A model generated the notes under the pieces. It saw nothing but the letters and a program-made list of their open reading frames with translations, searched no databases and was not told where the DNA came from. The position numbers and the translations under genes were made by a program. A stretch of DNA of 64,000 bases. Origin: Streptomyces lincolnensis (GTDB lineage: Bacteria; Actinomycetota; Actinomycetes; Streptomycetales; Streptomycetaceae). Positions 55,668 to 63,875 of this stretch are shown here, in pieces. The first letter of the stretch is position 1. Each line of letters starts with the position of its first letter. The stretch spans positions 289,390 to 353,389 of the forward strand of contig NZ_JAIHON010000013.1 of NCBI RefSeq assembly GCF_021173675.1, in the 5' to 3' direction.

Positions 55668-55804
55668 GGGCCGCCGTCGGGACCGCACGCCGTACGGCCC
55701 GGCCGGGCCGGCCACTTCACCCGCCCGGGTGAGTGCCCGCGGCGCCGTCGGGTACGCGGGGGAGTAGTCCAGAGCCGACGTCGACCGACTGGCCGGAGGA
55801 CACC

Positions 55805-56041
55805 ATGACGAACCCGTACCCCGACCCCGTCCACCCGGGACCGACACCCGGACCGGAACCACAGCCTCCCGAGCCGGCCCCGGTCCCGACCCCCGAGCCG
55901 CCGCCGGGCCCGGAACCGACCCCGCCCGCCCCACCGAGCCCGCCTCCCGGCCCCGGCCCGGTACCGAATCCCGACCCGTCCCCGATCCCGCCGGGGCCCG
56001 AGCCGGTGCCGAGCCCTGAGCCGGGGCCGCCGCTCAGGTGA
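55805..56041 (+). CDS. Proline-rich short protein
   Basis: 78 residues, nearly all Pro, Gly, Glu and short linkers (PGPTPGPEPQPPEPAPVPTP pattern), with no membrane helix or signal peptide. GGAGGACACC precedes ATG 55805, so it is probably translated. Such peptides are disordered and may act as linkers or cell-wall anchors, but no function can be stated. Its 3' end overlaps the convergent vWA gene by eight bases. Confidence 0.55.
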   Translation: MTNPYPDPVHPGPTPGPEPQPPEPAPVPTPEPPPGPEPTPPAPPSPPPGPGPVPNPDPSPIPPGPEPVPSPEPGPPLR

Positions 56042-59000
56042 TGTCGTCCTCGGGGTGGGGCCCGCCCGAGCCGCGTGTGTAGGGGAAGGTCAGCACGAAA
56101 CCGACGACGGGCGGCACGGGGGCCTCGGCGCCTTCGACCGGCGGGGCCACGGGATAGATGGTCAGCAACGGCTGATCCGGGCGCCGTACCGCGCGCATCG
56201 CGTGGGTCGAGGGCCGGGCGGGGCTCCGGTCGGGAGCGGACGCGGAGCGGGTCAGTTCCAGCGCGGCGGCGTACTGCTCCACGTCGAGGTCCCCGAACTG
56301 ATCGGCGGGACTGAGCAGCCGCCGCACGGTGTAGGCGCCCGGACGGTCCGGGACGACGGGACGGCGGACGACCGGCCCCACGACATGACCGGCCACCCGG
56401 ACGCTCTCGGACGCCCCCGCCTTCCTCACCAGTTGGACCGCCCAGCGGGTCAGCTCCCCGCGTGCCGCGCAGCGGCGTACGTACGCGCACACCAGGTCGA
56501 GCTGCTTGCGGTCGGGACGGGTGTGCGGGCGGTAGACGTCGAGGAACTCCTGAAGAACCGTCTCCGGGGGTACGTCCATCCACAGCAGGTTCCGGCCTGT
56601 GTGGGAGAGAGGGTCGGAGCCCGGGTGGTCGAGGACGTGGACAAAGTTCTCCAGGGCCCGGAAGTTGTGGTGCAGCAGGGCGGGGGACAGGCCGAAGCTC
56701 AGGGTCTCCACAGAGGTGCCGGAGAAGTCCCCGGCGGCTCTGCGCGGCCCCGCCGGGCGCAACCGTAGGGCGGACTGCCGGGGAGTGACACCGAGGTCGG
56801 CCATGTCCCGGAGGTCCTGGAACTGCTCGTCGGCGACGGTGATGAGGTGTTCGTAGATGCCGAGGATGTCGGATGGCGCGTAGAGGCGGCGCTCCTTGCC
56901 ACCAACGCCGTCGGACCAGTGATTCGAGTGCACCAACATCGCGTAGTCGTTCGACGAGCGCAGCTGGTAGCTGACGGCGAGCCCGTCCCTCAAGTCAGGT
57001 GGCACCCGAGGGCCGCAGATGGCCACGACACCGGGGCTCATGGCCATGCCCGGGGTGTCGTCGCTCACCCGTACGACCATGAGTCCATGCACCGCGTCTG
57101 TGAGATGCGCGGACACCTCGGCCCACGACACGGTCCTAGGGTCCGAGAGCCAGAGGTGCGCGAGGTGGTCCCTCAGCCGCAGAGCACGGTCGCTTTCCTG
57201 GTCCCGCAGGCTGTCGGCGAGGAAGTGGACGCGCGCCTGCACCTGGTGGCGCACGCGCTGCTGGACAGCGGCGAAGTTGCTGACGTACACGAGCATGCAG
57301 TCGGGTGCCGGGCTCCTTCTCCGGGCCCGGCGGGCGGCGCAGGCCAGTACGAAGGTGTCGATCGCCTCGCACAGGGAAGCGGGCAGATCCTCGGGCGGGA
57401 TGTGGTCGGGGCGATGGCGCGTGGGCATCCACGTCTCGTAGTCGGTCACCCTACGAGTCGAAGTCCCGAGAGCCGGCCGAGGGCCGAGGTCGTCCGACGG
57501 GGTCGGCAGGTGATAGATGAAGTGCTCCGGGAACAGCGCCGGATGATCGAAGGCGTCCAGGACGGGCAGAAAGGGCGCGTACTGCACGTAGGCGGTCTTC
57601 GTGAAACCGCCCACCAGGCGGTACACGCTGTCGTCGGTGGCCGACACCCTGGCTTTCCCCTTCAGGGGGGTGTCGGTGAGGTCGATGACGAGCAGCGGAC
57701 GCGCGGCGACTGGGCTCACGTGGGCGAGCCAGTCCCGCAGACCCTTGACGACTCGCCGGTTCTTCTTGATCACGAAGACCAGCGGGACGGACTCCGTCGG
57801 AGGCGGCAGCGGAGCCTTGAACGGGGAGAAGTCGTCGTTCTGTGTGGTGAGGGAGAGGATGTCACGAAGGTCCGCGTTGCCCAGCAGCCACTCGTCGACC
57901 CGGCTCTGTGTCTGGCGCCGTTCGGCATTGGTAGGGCCGGTGAGCACGATGATGGCTCCATAGCCGGCGTCGACGGCCTTGGCGGCCAGGCCGATCGCGT
58001 GGGCCGTCCTTCCCGTCCCCGCCGGTGCGACGACCAGGCCGGAGCGGTGCCAGGAGCCGGCGCGGAGCGGATCCTCGAGGCGAGAGAGCACGTCGTCCGT
58101 GGTCGCGCCGAGGCGGTGCCTCTCGTCCGGCGGCCAACCTCGCTGCGCGAGATGGTCGCGAAGGCGCTCCCAGAACACCCACTCCCGTGAGCTCCTGGAC
58201 TCGCTCAGCCACGGTTCATGGCCGCTGGGGTCGTCCAGGCTGACGGGCGACGCGGCGACTTCGGGTTTCCCCACAGGGATCTCCGCCGCCGGGCTCTCCA
58301 CCGCCAGCCCCAGCAGTACCAGCGTCCGCGACAACGCCACCCCCAACGGCGTCGCCTCCGCGGCGATCCCTTCCCCGCCGTCCCCGCCGCCCGCCCCCTC
58401 CGCCACGGCCGGCAGCCGACGTAGGCCGTCGTGGCCCGACGCGAGGTGATGGCTCAGGGTCCGGCTCAGCCGTAGGGCCTCGTGCTCGGGCAACTCCTGT
58501 TCCAGGCGGGCTCGCACCTGTGGGGACGCCCGCAGTACCACCGGGCCGGCCGACTCGGCCTCCAAGGCGAACACCCCGGAGCTCACCACCTCGGCGACAT
58601 CGGCGGTCGTGGCGTCGGGAACGTGCTCCGCGCGCAGCACGTGCAGCATGTCCAGACTCAGCCGGTCGAAGGGCGAGCACAGCACGGCGAGCCGGGCCGC
58701 GGCGGGCGAAGCCGTCCGCAGGAACCGTTCCGTGCGTGCCTCGGCCCGTCCGTGGGTCGGCGACTCCTGACGGCCGACGGCCTCGGGCCGCCCCGCGGCC
58801 GGTACCAGCGCCGCGGAGCAGCCGTCGGGCGCGGCGAGCATCACGGCCCGGGACCAGCGGCCGAGGGAGTGCGGGGAGAGGGAGAGCACGGGCACGGGCA
58901 GCCAGCGGTCCCGGGGCAGCAGAGGGGGCGGCCGGAAGTCGAGCCCGGCGTTTCCGGCGCCGGGGACCTGCTGGGTGACGCGTACGGTCGGCAGGTCCAG

Positions 59001-59840
59001 GCCCGTGCGGCGCCACAGCTTGGGCGGCAGCGGGTTGAGCAGGGCGACCGGCGTGCCGCGCGCCCAGCTGCGCACCTGCCGCCAGATCTCCGGTTCCCGC
59101 CAGGCAGGGGCGGCGCAGTCCGAGACGACGACCACCAGACGCCGCCCGTCGGGCGCCCCGAGCTGACCGGCCGACGCCGACCGGCCCTCGGGGTCGGTCA
59201 GTTCGCCGCCCGAGGCCGGGCGGAAGGGGCGGACCTGGAGGGTGCGGAAGGCTCCGAGCCGGTCCAGCACGCCGGTGAAGGCGTGCACGGTCTCGCGCCA
59301 GACCTGCATCGAGGGCGAGTCGTCGACGACGAGCACGAGGTCGAACCAGCGCTCGGGCGCCGGAGCGAAGACCGGGATCAGCTCGCCGCTGCGGGCGTAG
59401 GCGTCGACGGTCGCGGGCACGTCGAGGGCACGGTCCCGGCCGGTCCGCCAGGACCGTTTCCAGGGACGCAACGCCCTCGTCAGCTCCAGGGCGTGCGGCA
59501 GCGCCGACGCGCGCGGGAGGGCCACCGCGTGGCCGGTGACCCGCGTGCCGGAGCCGGGGAGGCGTTCGTGGAGCGTACGGGCGGGCCCGCCCTCGGCCTG
59601 CCGCGAGGGAGCGGGCGGCTGCTCCGTGCGTGGCTCGGGGACGGTGCGAGGGCCGGTTGTCCCGGTGGGTGCCGGGGCGGGCGGGGCGGCATCGGGCTCG
59701 GACGCGTCGGCCGGCGTGGAGGCCGCCCTCGATGCCAGCCAGAGGGCTTCGGCGAGGGCCGTCGCGTCCAGGTGGGGGGCCACCGCGCGGAGCGTCGAGA
59801 CGGCCTCGTCCAGTGCCCGGACCGGGTGATCCTCAGGCAC
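56034..59840 (-). CDS. SAV_2336/vWA protein fused to a degenerate Z1-helicase-like domain
   Basis: 1268 residues, GTG start overlapping the MoxR stop. Residues 1-45 are the SAV_2336-type N-terminal helix pair (LDEAVSTLRAVAPHLDATAL); about 110-200 holds a vWA domain with MIDAS D173-x-S175-x-S177 (VVDDSPSM). From about 600 on it matches a Z1 domain block by block: VVAPAGTGRTAHAIGLAAKA (603-622), GYGAIIVLTGPTNAERRQTQ (626-645), PLLVIDLTD (715-723), TKTAYVQYAPF (747-757), CMLVYVSNFAAVQQRV (848-863), VVAICGPRVPPDLRDGLAVS (938-957), LLTIYP and VVGFVLTFPY at the end. The Walker A lysine is Arg611, the DEAD motif is DLTD, and the arginine-finger motif reads HSNHWSDGV (971-979): ATPase activity is probably lost. 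It likely senses or docks nucleic acid or a partner in a vWA-MoxR conflict system. Z1 identity is by eye. Confidence 0.8.
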   Translation of the reverse strand: MPEDHPVRALDEAVSTLRAVAPHLDATALAEALWLASRAASTPADASEPDAAPPAPAPTGTTGPRTVPEPRTEQPPAPSRQAEGGPARTLHERLPGSGTRVTGHAVALPRASALPHALELTRALRPWKRSWRTGRDRALDVPATVDAYARSGELIPVFAPAPERWFDLVLVVDDSPSMQVWRETVHAFTGVLDRLGAFRTLQVRPFRPASGGELTDPEGRSASAGQLGAPDGRRLVVVVSDCAAPAWREPEIWRQVRSWARGTPVALLNPLPPKLWRRTGLDLPTVRVTQQVPGAGNAGLDFRPPPLLPRDRWLPVPVLSLSPHSLGRWSRAVMLAAPDGCSAALVPAAGRPEAVGRQESPTHGRAEARTERFLRTASPAAARLAVLCSPFDRLSLDMLHVLRAEHVPDATTADVAEVVSSGVFALEAESAGPVVLRASPQVRARLEQELPEHEALRLSRTLSHHLASGHDGLRRLPAVAEGAGGGDGGEGIAAEATPLGVALSRTLVLLGLAVESPAAEIPVGKPEVAASPVSLDDPSGHEPWLSESRSSREWVFWERLRDHLAQRGWPPDERHRLGATTDDVLSRLEDPLRAGSWHRSGLVVAPAGTGRTAHAIGLAAKAVDAGYGAIIVLTGPTNAERRQTQSRVDEWLLGNADLRDILSLTTQNDDFSPFKAPLPPPTESVPLVFVIKKNRRVVKGLRDWLAHVSPVAARPLLVIDLTDTPLKGKARVSATDDSVYRLVGGFTKTAYVQYAPFLPVLDAFDHPALFPEHFIYHLPTPSDDLGPRPALGTSTRRVTDYETWMPTRHRPDHIPPEDLPASLCEAIDTFVLACAARRARRRSPAPDCMLVYVSNFAAVQQRVRHQVQARVHFLADSLRDQESDRALRLRDHLAHLWLSDPRTVSWAEVSAHLTDAVHGLMVVRVSDDTPGMAMSPGVVAICGPRVPPDLRDGLAVSYQLRSSNDYAMLVHSNHWSDGVGGKERRLYAPSDILGIYEHLITVADEQFQDLRDMADLGVTPRQSALRLRPAGPRRAAGDFSGTSVETLSFGLSPALLHHNFRALENFVHVLDHPGSDPLSHTGRNLLWMDVPPETVLQEFLDVYRPHTRPDRKQLDLVCAYVRRCAARGELTRWAVQLVRKAGASESVRVAGHVVGPVVRRPVVPDRPGAYTVRRLLSPADQFGDLDVEQYAAALELTRSASAPDRSPARPSTHAMRAVRRPDQPLLTIYPVAPPVEGAEAPVPPVVGFVLTFPYTRGSGGPHPEDDIT

Positions 59841-60762
59841 GCGAGAGCTCGCGCAGGATGAGTTCCCTGACGTCGTGCGCGGTGGCCTCTTCGGGGGCGT
59901 GCGCGCCGGTCAGTACGTGGACGGCGTTCAGCAGCTGGTCGACGGCGAGGCTCTCGCCCGCCCGGAGCCGCTCGACGAACTCGGCGACGAGCGCGTCCAC
60001 GGGAGCGGAGTGCTCCTGTGTGACCTCCAGGTGGGCGGCCACCACCCGGCGCAGGGACTCGGTGGTCGGTTCCGGCATGGTGAAGCGGATACAGCGCCGC
60101 AGGAAGGCGGCCGGGAAGTCGCGCTCGCCGTTGCTCGTCAGCACGATGAAGGGGAAGTTGTCGCACTGGACCCGGCCCTTGAGGATGGCGTGCCGGTCGT
60201 CGCCGCCCCATTCCCGGACCTCCACGACGTCCTCCTGATGGCGGGCCAGCTCCGGGATCTCGAACTCGCCGCGCTCCAGTACGTCGAGGAGGTCGCTGGG
60301 CAGGTCGAGGTCGCTCTTGTCGATCTCGTCGATCAGCAGGGCACGCGGATGCGGGGTCGGCAGCAGCGCCGTGCCCAGCGGCCCCAGCCGGAGGAAGGGT
60401 CCGATGTCGTCGGCGTCACCCGTGCCCGCCAGCCTCTGCGCGTGGATCCGGCCCAGCGCGTCGTAGCGGTACAGGGAGTCCAGCAGCGTGCTGCGGGAGG
60501 TGATGTGCCAGCGCAGCGGCTCACCGAGTTTCAGCTCGGCCGCCACCTGCTCGATCACCGTCGACTTGCCCGACCCCGGAGCACCCGTCAGGAGCAGCGG
60601 CCGGCGCAGGGCGAGGGCGGCGTTGACCGCTTCGACCAGGCCGGGCGGCGGCTGGAACCGCTCGTGCCGGGGCCGACGGGGAAAGCTGCGCCAGGGCGGC
60701 GGGTCACCGAGGTCCACGTCCCGGGGCTTGCCGTCGCCGACGTAAAAGGGGGTCCAGGTCAT
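59833..60762 (-). CDS. MoxR-type AAA ATPase of the vWA system
   Basis: 309 residues, ATG overlapping the stop of the caspase gene (ATGA). Walker A GAPGSGKST (60-68), Walker B ALLIDEIDKS with D145-E146, sensor-1 and arginine region LTSNGERDFPAAFLRRC (about 211-227). MoxR ATPases act as chaperone-like activators of vWA partner proteins, and pairing with the vWA protein directly downstream (8-base overlap) fits that. Cytoplasmic; no extra domains. Confidence 0.92.
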   Translation of the reverse strand: MTWTPFYVGDGKPRDVDLGDPPPWRSFPRRPRHERFQPPPGLVEAVNAALALRRPLLLTGAPGSGKSTVIEQVAAELKLGEPLRWHITSRSTLLDSLYRYDALGRIHAQRLAGTGDADDIGPFLRLGPLGTALLPTPHPRALLIDEIDKSDLDLPSDLLDVLERGEFEIPELARHQEDVVEVREWGGDDRHAILKGRVQCDNFPFIVLTSNGERDFPAAFLRRCIRFTMPEPTTESLRRVVAAHLEVTQEHSAPVDALVAEFVERLRAGESLAVDQLLNAVHVLTGAHAPEEATAHDVRELILRELSRA

Positions 60763-62813
60763 ACCGTGCTCTCTCCATCGGCCAAGTCGTTGTCGAACCA
60801 GTCGCAGAAGTCCAGCCACTCCTCGTCGAGCCACACCGACCGCAGCAGCGCGAGATCGCAGTGGCCCTCCGGTGCTCCGTCCCGCTCCCCGCCGTGCCGC
60901 CACGCGGTGCGGTAGGCGGCGCTGAACTCACCCGGGAGCCGGTCCCAGTGGCGTTCCACACCGGCGCGCGAGCCCGGCGGGAGGCTGCCGGGCGCGTGCG
61001 GCCACAGCACGATCGGTGCGAAGGCGAGCAACGGCTCCAGGACCTCCTCCAGCCGGTCCGGACGGTGACTCAGTGCCAGGGCGCGTTCGTACCAGCCGTT
61101 CTCCAGCTTCGCCGTCAGCTCCTCGGCGCGGCCGGTCGCCTCCTCGTCGAGCCAGTCCAGCGGTGCGCCGGTGTCCGACTTCATCGCGGCCAGCCGTTCC
61201 CGGGCGAGGTCGTTGATCCACCCGAGATGGGCCTGCGGGTACAGCCGCTCGCTCCACCTCAGGACGATGTCGTACCGCACTCCCAGGCGGGTGCCGAACC
61301 GGGTCTCCTCGGGACGCCAGCGGGCCAGCAGCGGTGCCGGTGCGGCGATGTCCACGCGCTTGAGCTGTGCACCGGTGCACCGCGCCTGTCGGGCGGCCCA
61401 GCGCAGGACGGCCACGAACCGCTCCTCGACGCCGGACTGTGTGGGGGAGCAGTCGAACTCCTCGTGCGCCAGGGACGTGTTGCGGTCGAGCAGCCAGACC
61501 TGGAGGGTCTCCGGCCAGTCGTCGGCGACGGCGGCGTGCAGACTGATCACCAGGCGCAGCCGGCCCTCGGCGTTGCGCAGGGCCTGTGCGGCGAACGCGT
61601 CGTTGAGCTCCACACCCGCGTCGAGCGCCGTGGCCCACGACGACAGCCGGGGTGTGGTGCGGTCGAGACCGTCCTCGGTGGCGAGCGCGGCGACGAACGC
61701 GGCCAGCGGTGCCATGGAACCGGTCCCCGTCCGGGGAGCACGCAGACGAAGGAACTCCACGCAGTCACGCAGCAGTTCGCCGCCGCTGGTCCGAGGGGCG
61801 GCACTGCCCGCGGCAGCCCGGAAGGCGCGTCTGAGGCGGTCCGAGGTCAGGGGAGCGCCGGGCCAGGAGCGGAGCAGGTCGGTGGTCCGCACGGTGTCCG
61901 ACAGCCGGTCGAGCACCCGCGCCGCGTGCGCGGGAGCGTGGGGGAGCGCGGCCGGGGCGCGCAGGGCCTGTCGTATCCGTTCCAGGTCCGCGAGGGTGGC
62001 GGGGGGAGCCGACGGGACCGTCTCGCCGAGCGGTTCCAGGGCCCACCGCAGTTCCTCCGCGCCGAGCGGCCCGAGGAGCGGTCCGCCGCCCGCCGTGTGG
62101 CGGGTGTTGCGCGCGAGCCAGGGACGGGGTCCGATCGCGCCGTCCGCGATCACGTAGTGGGCGGCGGTGTGGACCGCCGCGTTGACGGTGTCGCACACCA
62201 CCTCGGCCGACAGGAACTCGCCCGCGCCGGGCACTCCTTCACGCAGGACCCGGACCAGCCCGCGCGAGAAGGCCAGACCGTGGGCGTCCTCGGTGACCCC
62301 CACGGACATCAGGAGCGACAGCCGGGTGAGCCCCTGGCGGACGCCGGCGCCGAGCAGGGCGAGGTCCGGGGCGGCACCGCCCGCCCGGCAGGTGTCGACC
62401 ACCGCGACGACGCCCTCCACGTCCTGGGTGTCCAGGGCCTGGGTGAGGAGGTCACCCAGGTTGACGACCGTGGTCGGGGTGTCCTGCCGGGAGTCGCTCG
62501 CCATGAAGGACAACCGGGGTACTTCGCCCAGCGTGGTGCCGTGCCCGAGGAAGGCGAGGACCAGGACGGCTCGGGCCTCGCCGGCGCGTTCCGCCGCGTC
62601 CCGGACCGCCTTCTCCACCTGGGTCTGCATGACGTCCGGGCCGGACAGCAGCGAGCAGATCCCGGGCGGGGCCTCCTCGCAGTCGCCCACCCAGCGCTCC
62701 AGCAGGGCGGCGTGGAGGGAGTGCGCCACGTCCTCCAGGCCGTCGAGCGGGCCGAGATCCTGGCACTGCGGTGCGATCACCAGCAGATGGCGGGGCGTGG
62801 ACGACGGTGTCAT
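60759..62813 (-). CDS. Caspase-like (C14) protease with VMAP-type C-terminal domain
   Basis: 684 residues, ATG overlapping the alpha/beta hydrolase stop. N-terminal caspase fold (about 8-250): catalytic His91 in LAFLGHGTTLG and Cys142 in VVAVVDTCRAGG, the usual metacaspase/caspase dyad arrangement 'GHG...DxC'. The middle is helical (about 270-400), and the C-terminus (about 420-684) looks like the VMAP-C effector-associated domain: RLRLVISLHAAVADDWPETL, LQVWLLDRNTSL and YDIVLRWSERLYP. In vWA-MoxR-VMAP conflict systems the VMAP protein carries an effector; a caspase head is one known choice. Activation should cut host proteins or lead to cell death, by inference. Confidence 0.85.
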   Translation of the reverse strand: MTPSSTPRHLLVIAPQCQDLGPLDGLEDVAHSLHAALLERWVGDCEEAPPGICSLLSGPDVMQTQVEKAVRDAAERAGEARAVLVLAFLGHGTTLGEVPRLSFMASDSRQDTPTTVVNLGDLLTQALDTQDVEGVVAVVDTCRAGGAAPDLALLGAGVRQGLTRLSLLMSVGVTEDAHGLAFSRGLVRVLREGVPGAGEFLSAEVVCDTVNAAVHTAAHYVIADGAIGPRPWLARNTRHTAGGGPLLGPLGAEELRWALEPLGETVPSAPPATLADLERIRQALRAPAALPHAPAHAARVLDRLSDTVRTTDLLRSWPGAPLTSDRLRRAFRAAAGSAAPRTSGGELLRDCVEFLRLRAPRTGTGSMAPLAAFVAALATEDGLDRTTPRLSSWATALDAGVELNDAFAAQALRNAEGRLRLVISLHAAVADDWPETLQVWLLDRNTSLAHEEFDCSPTQSGVEERFVAVLRWAARQARCTGAQLKRVDIAAPAPLLARWRPEETRFGTRLGVRYDIVLRWSERLYPQAHLGWINDLARERLAAMKSDTGAPLDWLDEEATGRAEELTAKLENGWYERALALSHRPDRLEEVLEPLLAFAPIVLWPHAPGSLPPGSRAGVERHWDRLPGEFSAAYRTAWRHGGERDGAPEGHCDLALLRSVWLDEEWLDFCDWFDNDLADGESTV

Positions 62814-63733
62814 ACGACCGTGACGGCTTCGAGCGCCTCGACGATCGGCCCGGCCACGGCCGGCTGCGCCAGGTACGTGGCGGCGGGGTGCACCCAGGCG
62901 CCGTCGGAGTCCACCCGCCTGCTCACCGGTGCCACCGCGGCGGCGTTCGCCGCGACGCACCGTTCCAGTTCGGGCCGGCCGACGATGAAGTCGTCGCGGT
63001 CCCAGAAGGTGAGCCAGCGGCCGACCCCGGCGGGGACGTGCAGCGGCTGCGGACGCATCCGGGCCCGGACCACCGCCCGCATCCCGATCGGCGAGCCCAC
63101 CGTGACCAGCAGCGGCACCGGGCCGGTGTGTTCGTGCAGGGCCTCGAACGCCACCACGCTGCCCAGGGAGTGCGCCACGACGACGGTGGGACCGGCGGGG
63201 TCGAGCCGTGCCAGGACCCGGTCCCGGATCCGGCGGTCGATGCCCAGCCCGGCGGCGTCGACGTGCCCGCGCCGGAGGTAGTCGGTGACCTGCCCGAGGT
63301 GACGCACCATCACCCGGCCGCTCGCCCAGCCGCCCAGCGTCCGCAGCCCGCGCAGCGCCATGAGCGTGTTCGCGCCGATGATCACCTGCCGCAGCGCGTT
63401 GCCGGCACCCTGCTGCTGCCCCTCCGGGGCGATCTGCGCGCGGGCCCGGCGCAGCACCTGCTCCTCGCGCTCGTCCCGCGGGTCCGCGAGACGTTCGTCG
63501 ACGGCGTCGAGGAGCAACTCGGCGACGTCGGCGTCCGCCGAGGCGTTCTGGGGGAACAGATCGCCGTAGTAGGCGAACCGCACGTCCACGGACCCGTCGA
63601 GCAGCTCGGCCACCCGCCGGGAGTGACCGGCGGCCCGCGCGCCGTCGGCCAGGGCGCGCAGCCACTGCGCCTTCTCGGCATCGGCGTCACGCGGCCCGCC
63701 CACCCCGTGCACGAAGACCAGACGCGGCGTCAT
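62810..63733 (-). CDS. Alpha/beta hydrolase, first gene of the caspase/MoxR/vWA operon
   Basis: 307 residues from ATG 63733 with GGGGGGAA upstream. PLVFVHGVGG-type oxyanion start (RLVFVHGVGGPRD, 4-16), nucleophile Ser189 in VVVAHSLGSV, and helices in between (about 60-140) that are longer than in a minimal lipase. A late His in SDGAWVHPAATYL (about 281-293) can complete the triad. Similar hydrolases, often annotated as lipase/esterase-like, stand at the head of several bacterial conflict operons; here the stop overlaps the caspase start by four bases, so they are translated together. Substrate unknown; effector or housekeeping role open. Confidence 0.82.
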   Translation of the reverse strand: MTPRLVFVHGVGGPRDADAEKAQWLRALADGARAAGHSRRVAELLDGSVDVRFAYYGDLFPQNASADADVAELLLDAVDERLADPRDEREEQVLRRARAQIAPEGQQQGAGNALRQVIIGANTLMALRGLRTLGGWASGRVMVRHLGQVTDYLRRGHVDAAGLGIDRRIRDRVLARLDPAGPTVVVAHSLGSVVAFEALHEHTGPVPLLVTVGSPIGMRAVVRARMRPQPLHVPAGVGRWLTFWDRDDFIVGRPELERCVAANAAAVAPVSRRVDSDGAWVHPAATYLAQPAVAGPIVEALEAVTVV

Positions 63734-63843
63734 CGATTCCCCCCACAGCCCCCGAAACCCCGTCACCCGGCGATCACAGCCGGGCGAGTGGCGAGAATAT
63801 CAACGCCACGGCACGGCAGGACGCCGTTCACCGGCAGAGGCGC

Positions 63844-63868
63844 GGGGGGTGGGGGGGGGGGGGGGGGG
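63844..63868. repeat. Long G homopolymer tract (G6-T-G18)
   Basis: Six G (63844-63849), T, then eighteen G (63851-63868). Such a long run is rare even in Streptomyces and is a known place for assembly errors or real slippage. It directly abuts the truncated regulator that follows. Confidence 0.9.
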
Positions 63869-63875
63869 CGCCCCC

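Noticed and set aside
55717..56583. Gly/Ser-rich 288-residue minus-strand protein over the Pro-rich gene
   Set aside because: It is the reverse frame of a Pro-rich sequence; the plus-strand gene has a good ribosome site and the region is shared with the real vWA gene.
60759..63665. A 968-residue minus-strand frame as one protein
   Set aside because: Its N-terminal third is Arg/Gly/Ala-rich out-of-frame sequence of the hydrolase gene; the caspase gene starts at ATG 62813, which overlaps the hydrolase stop.
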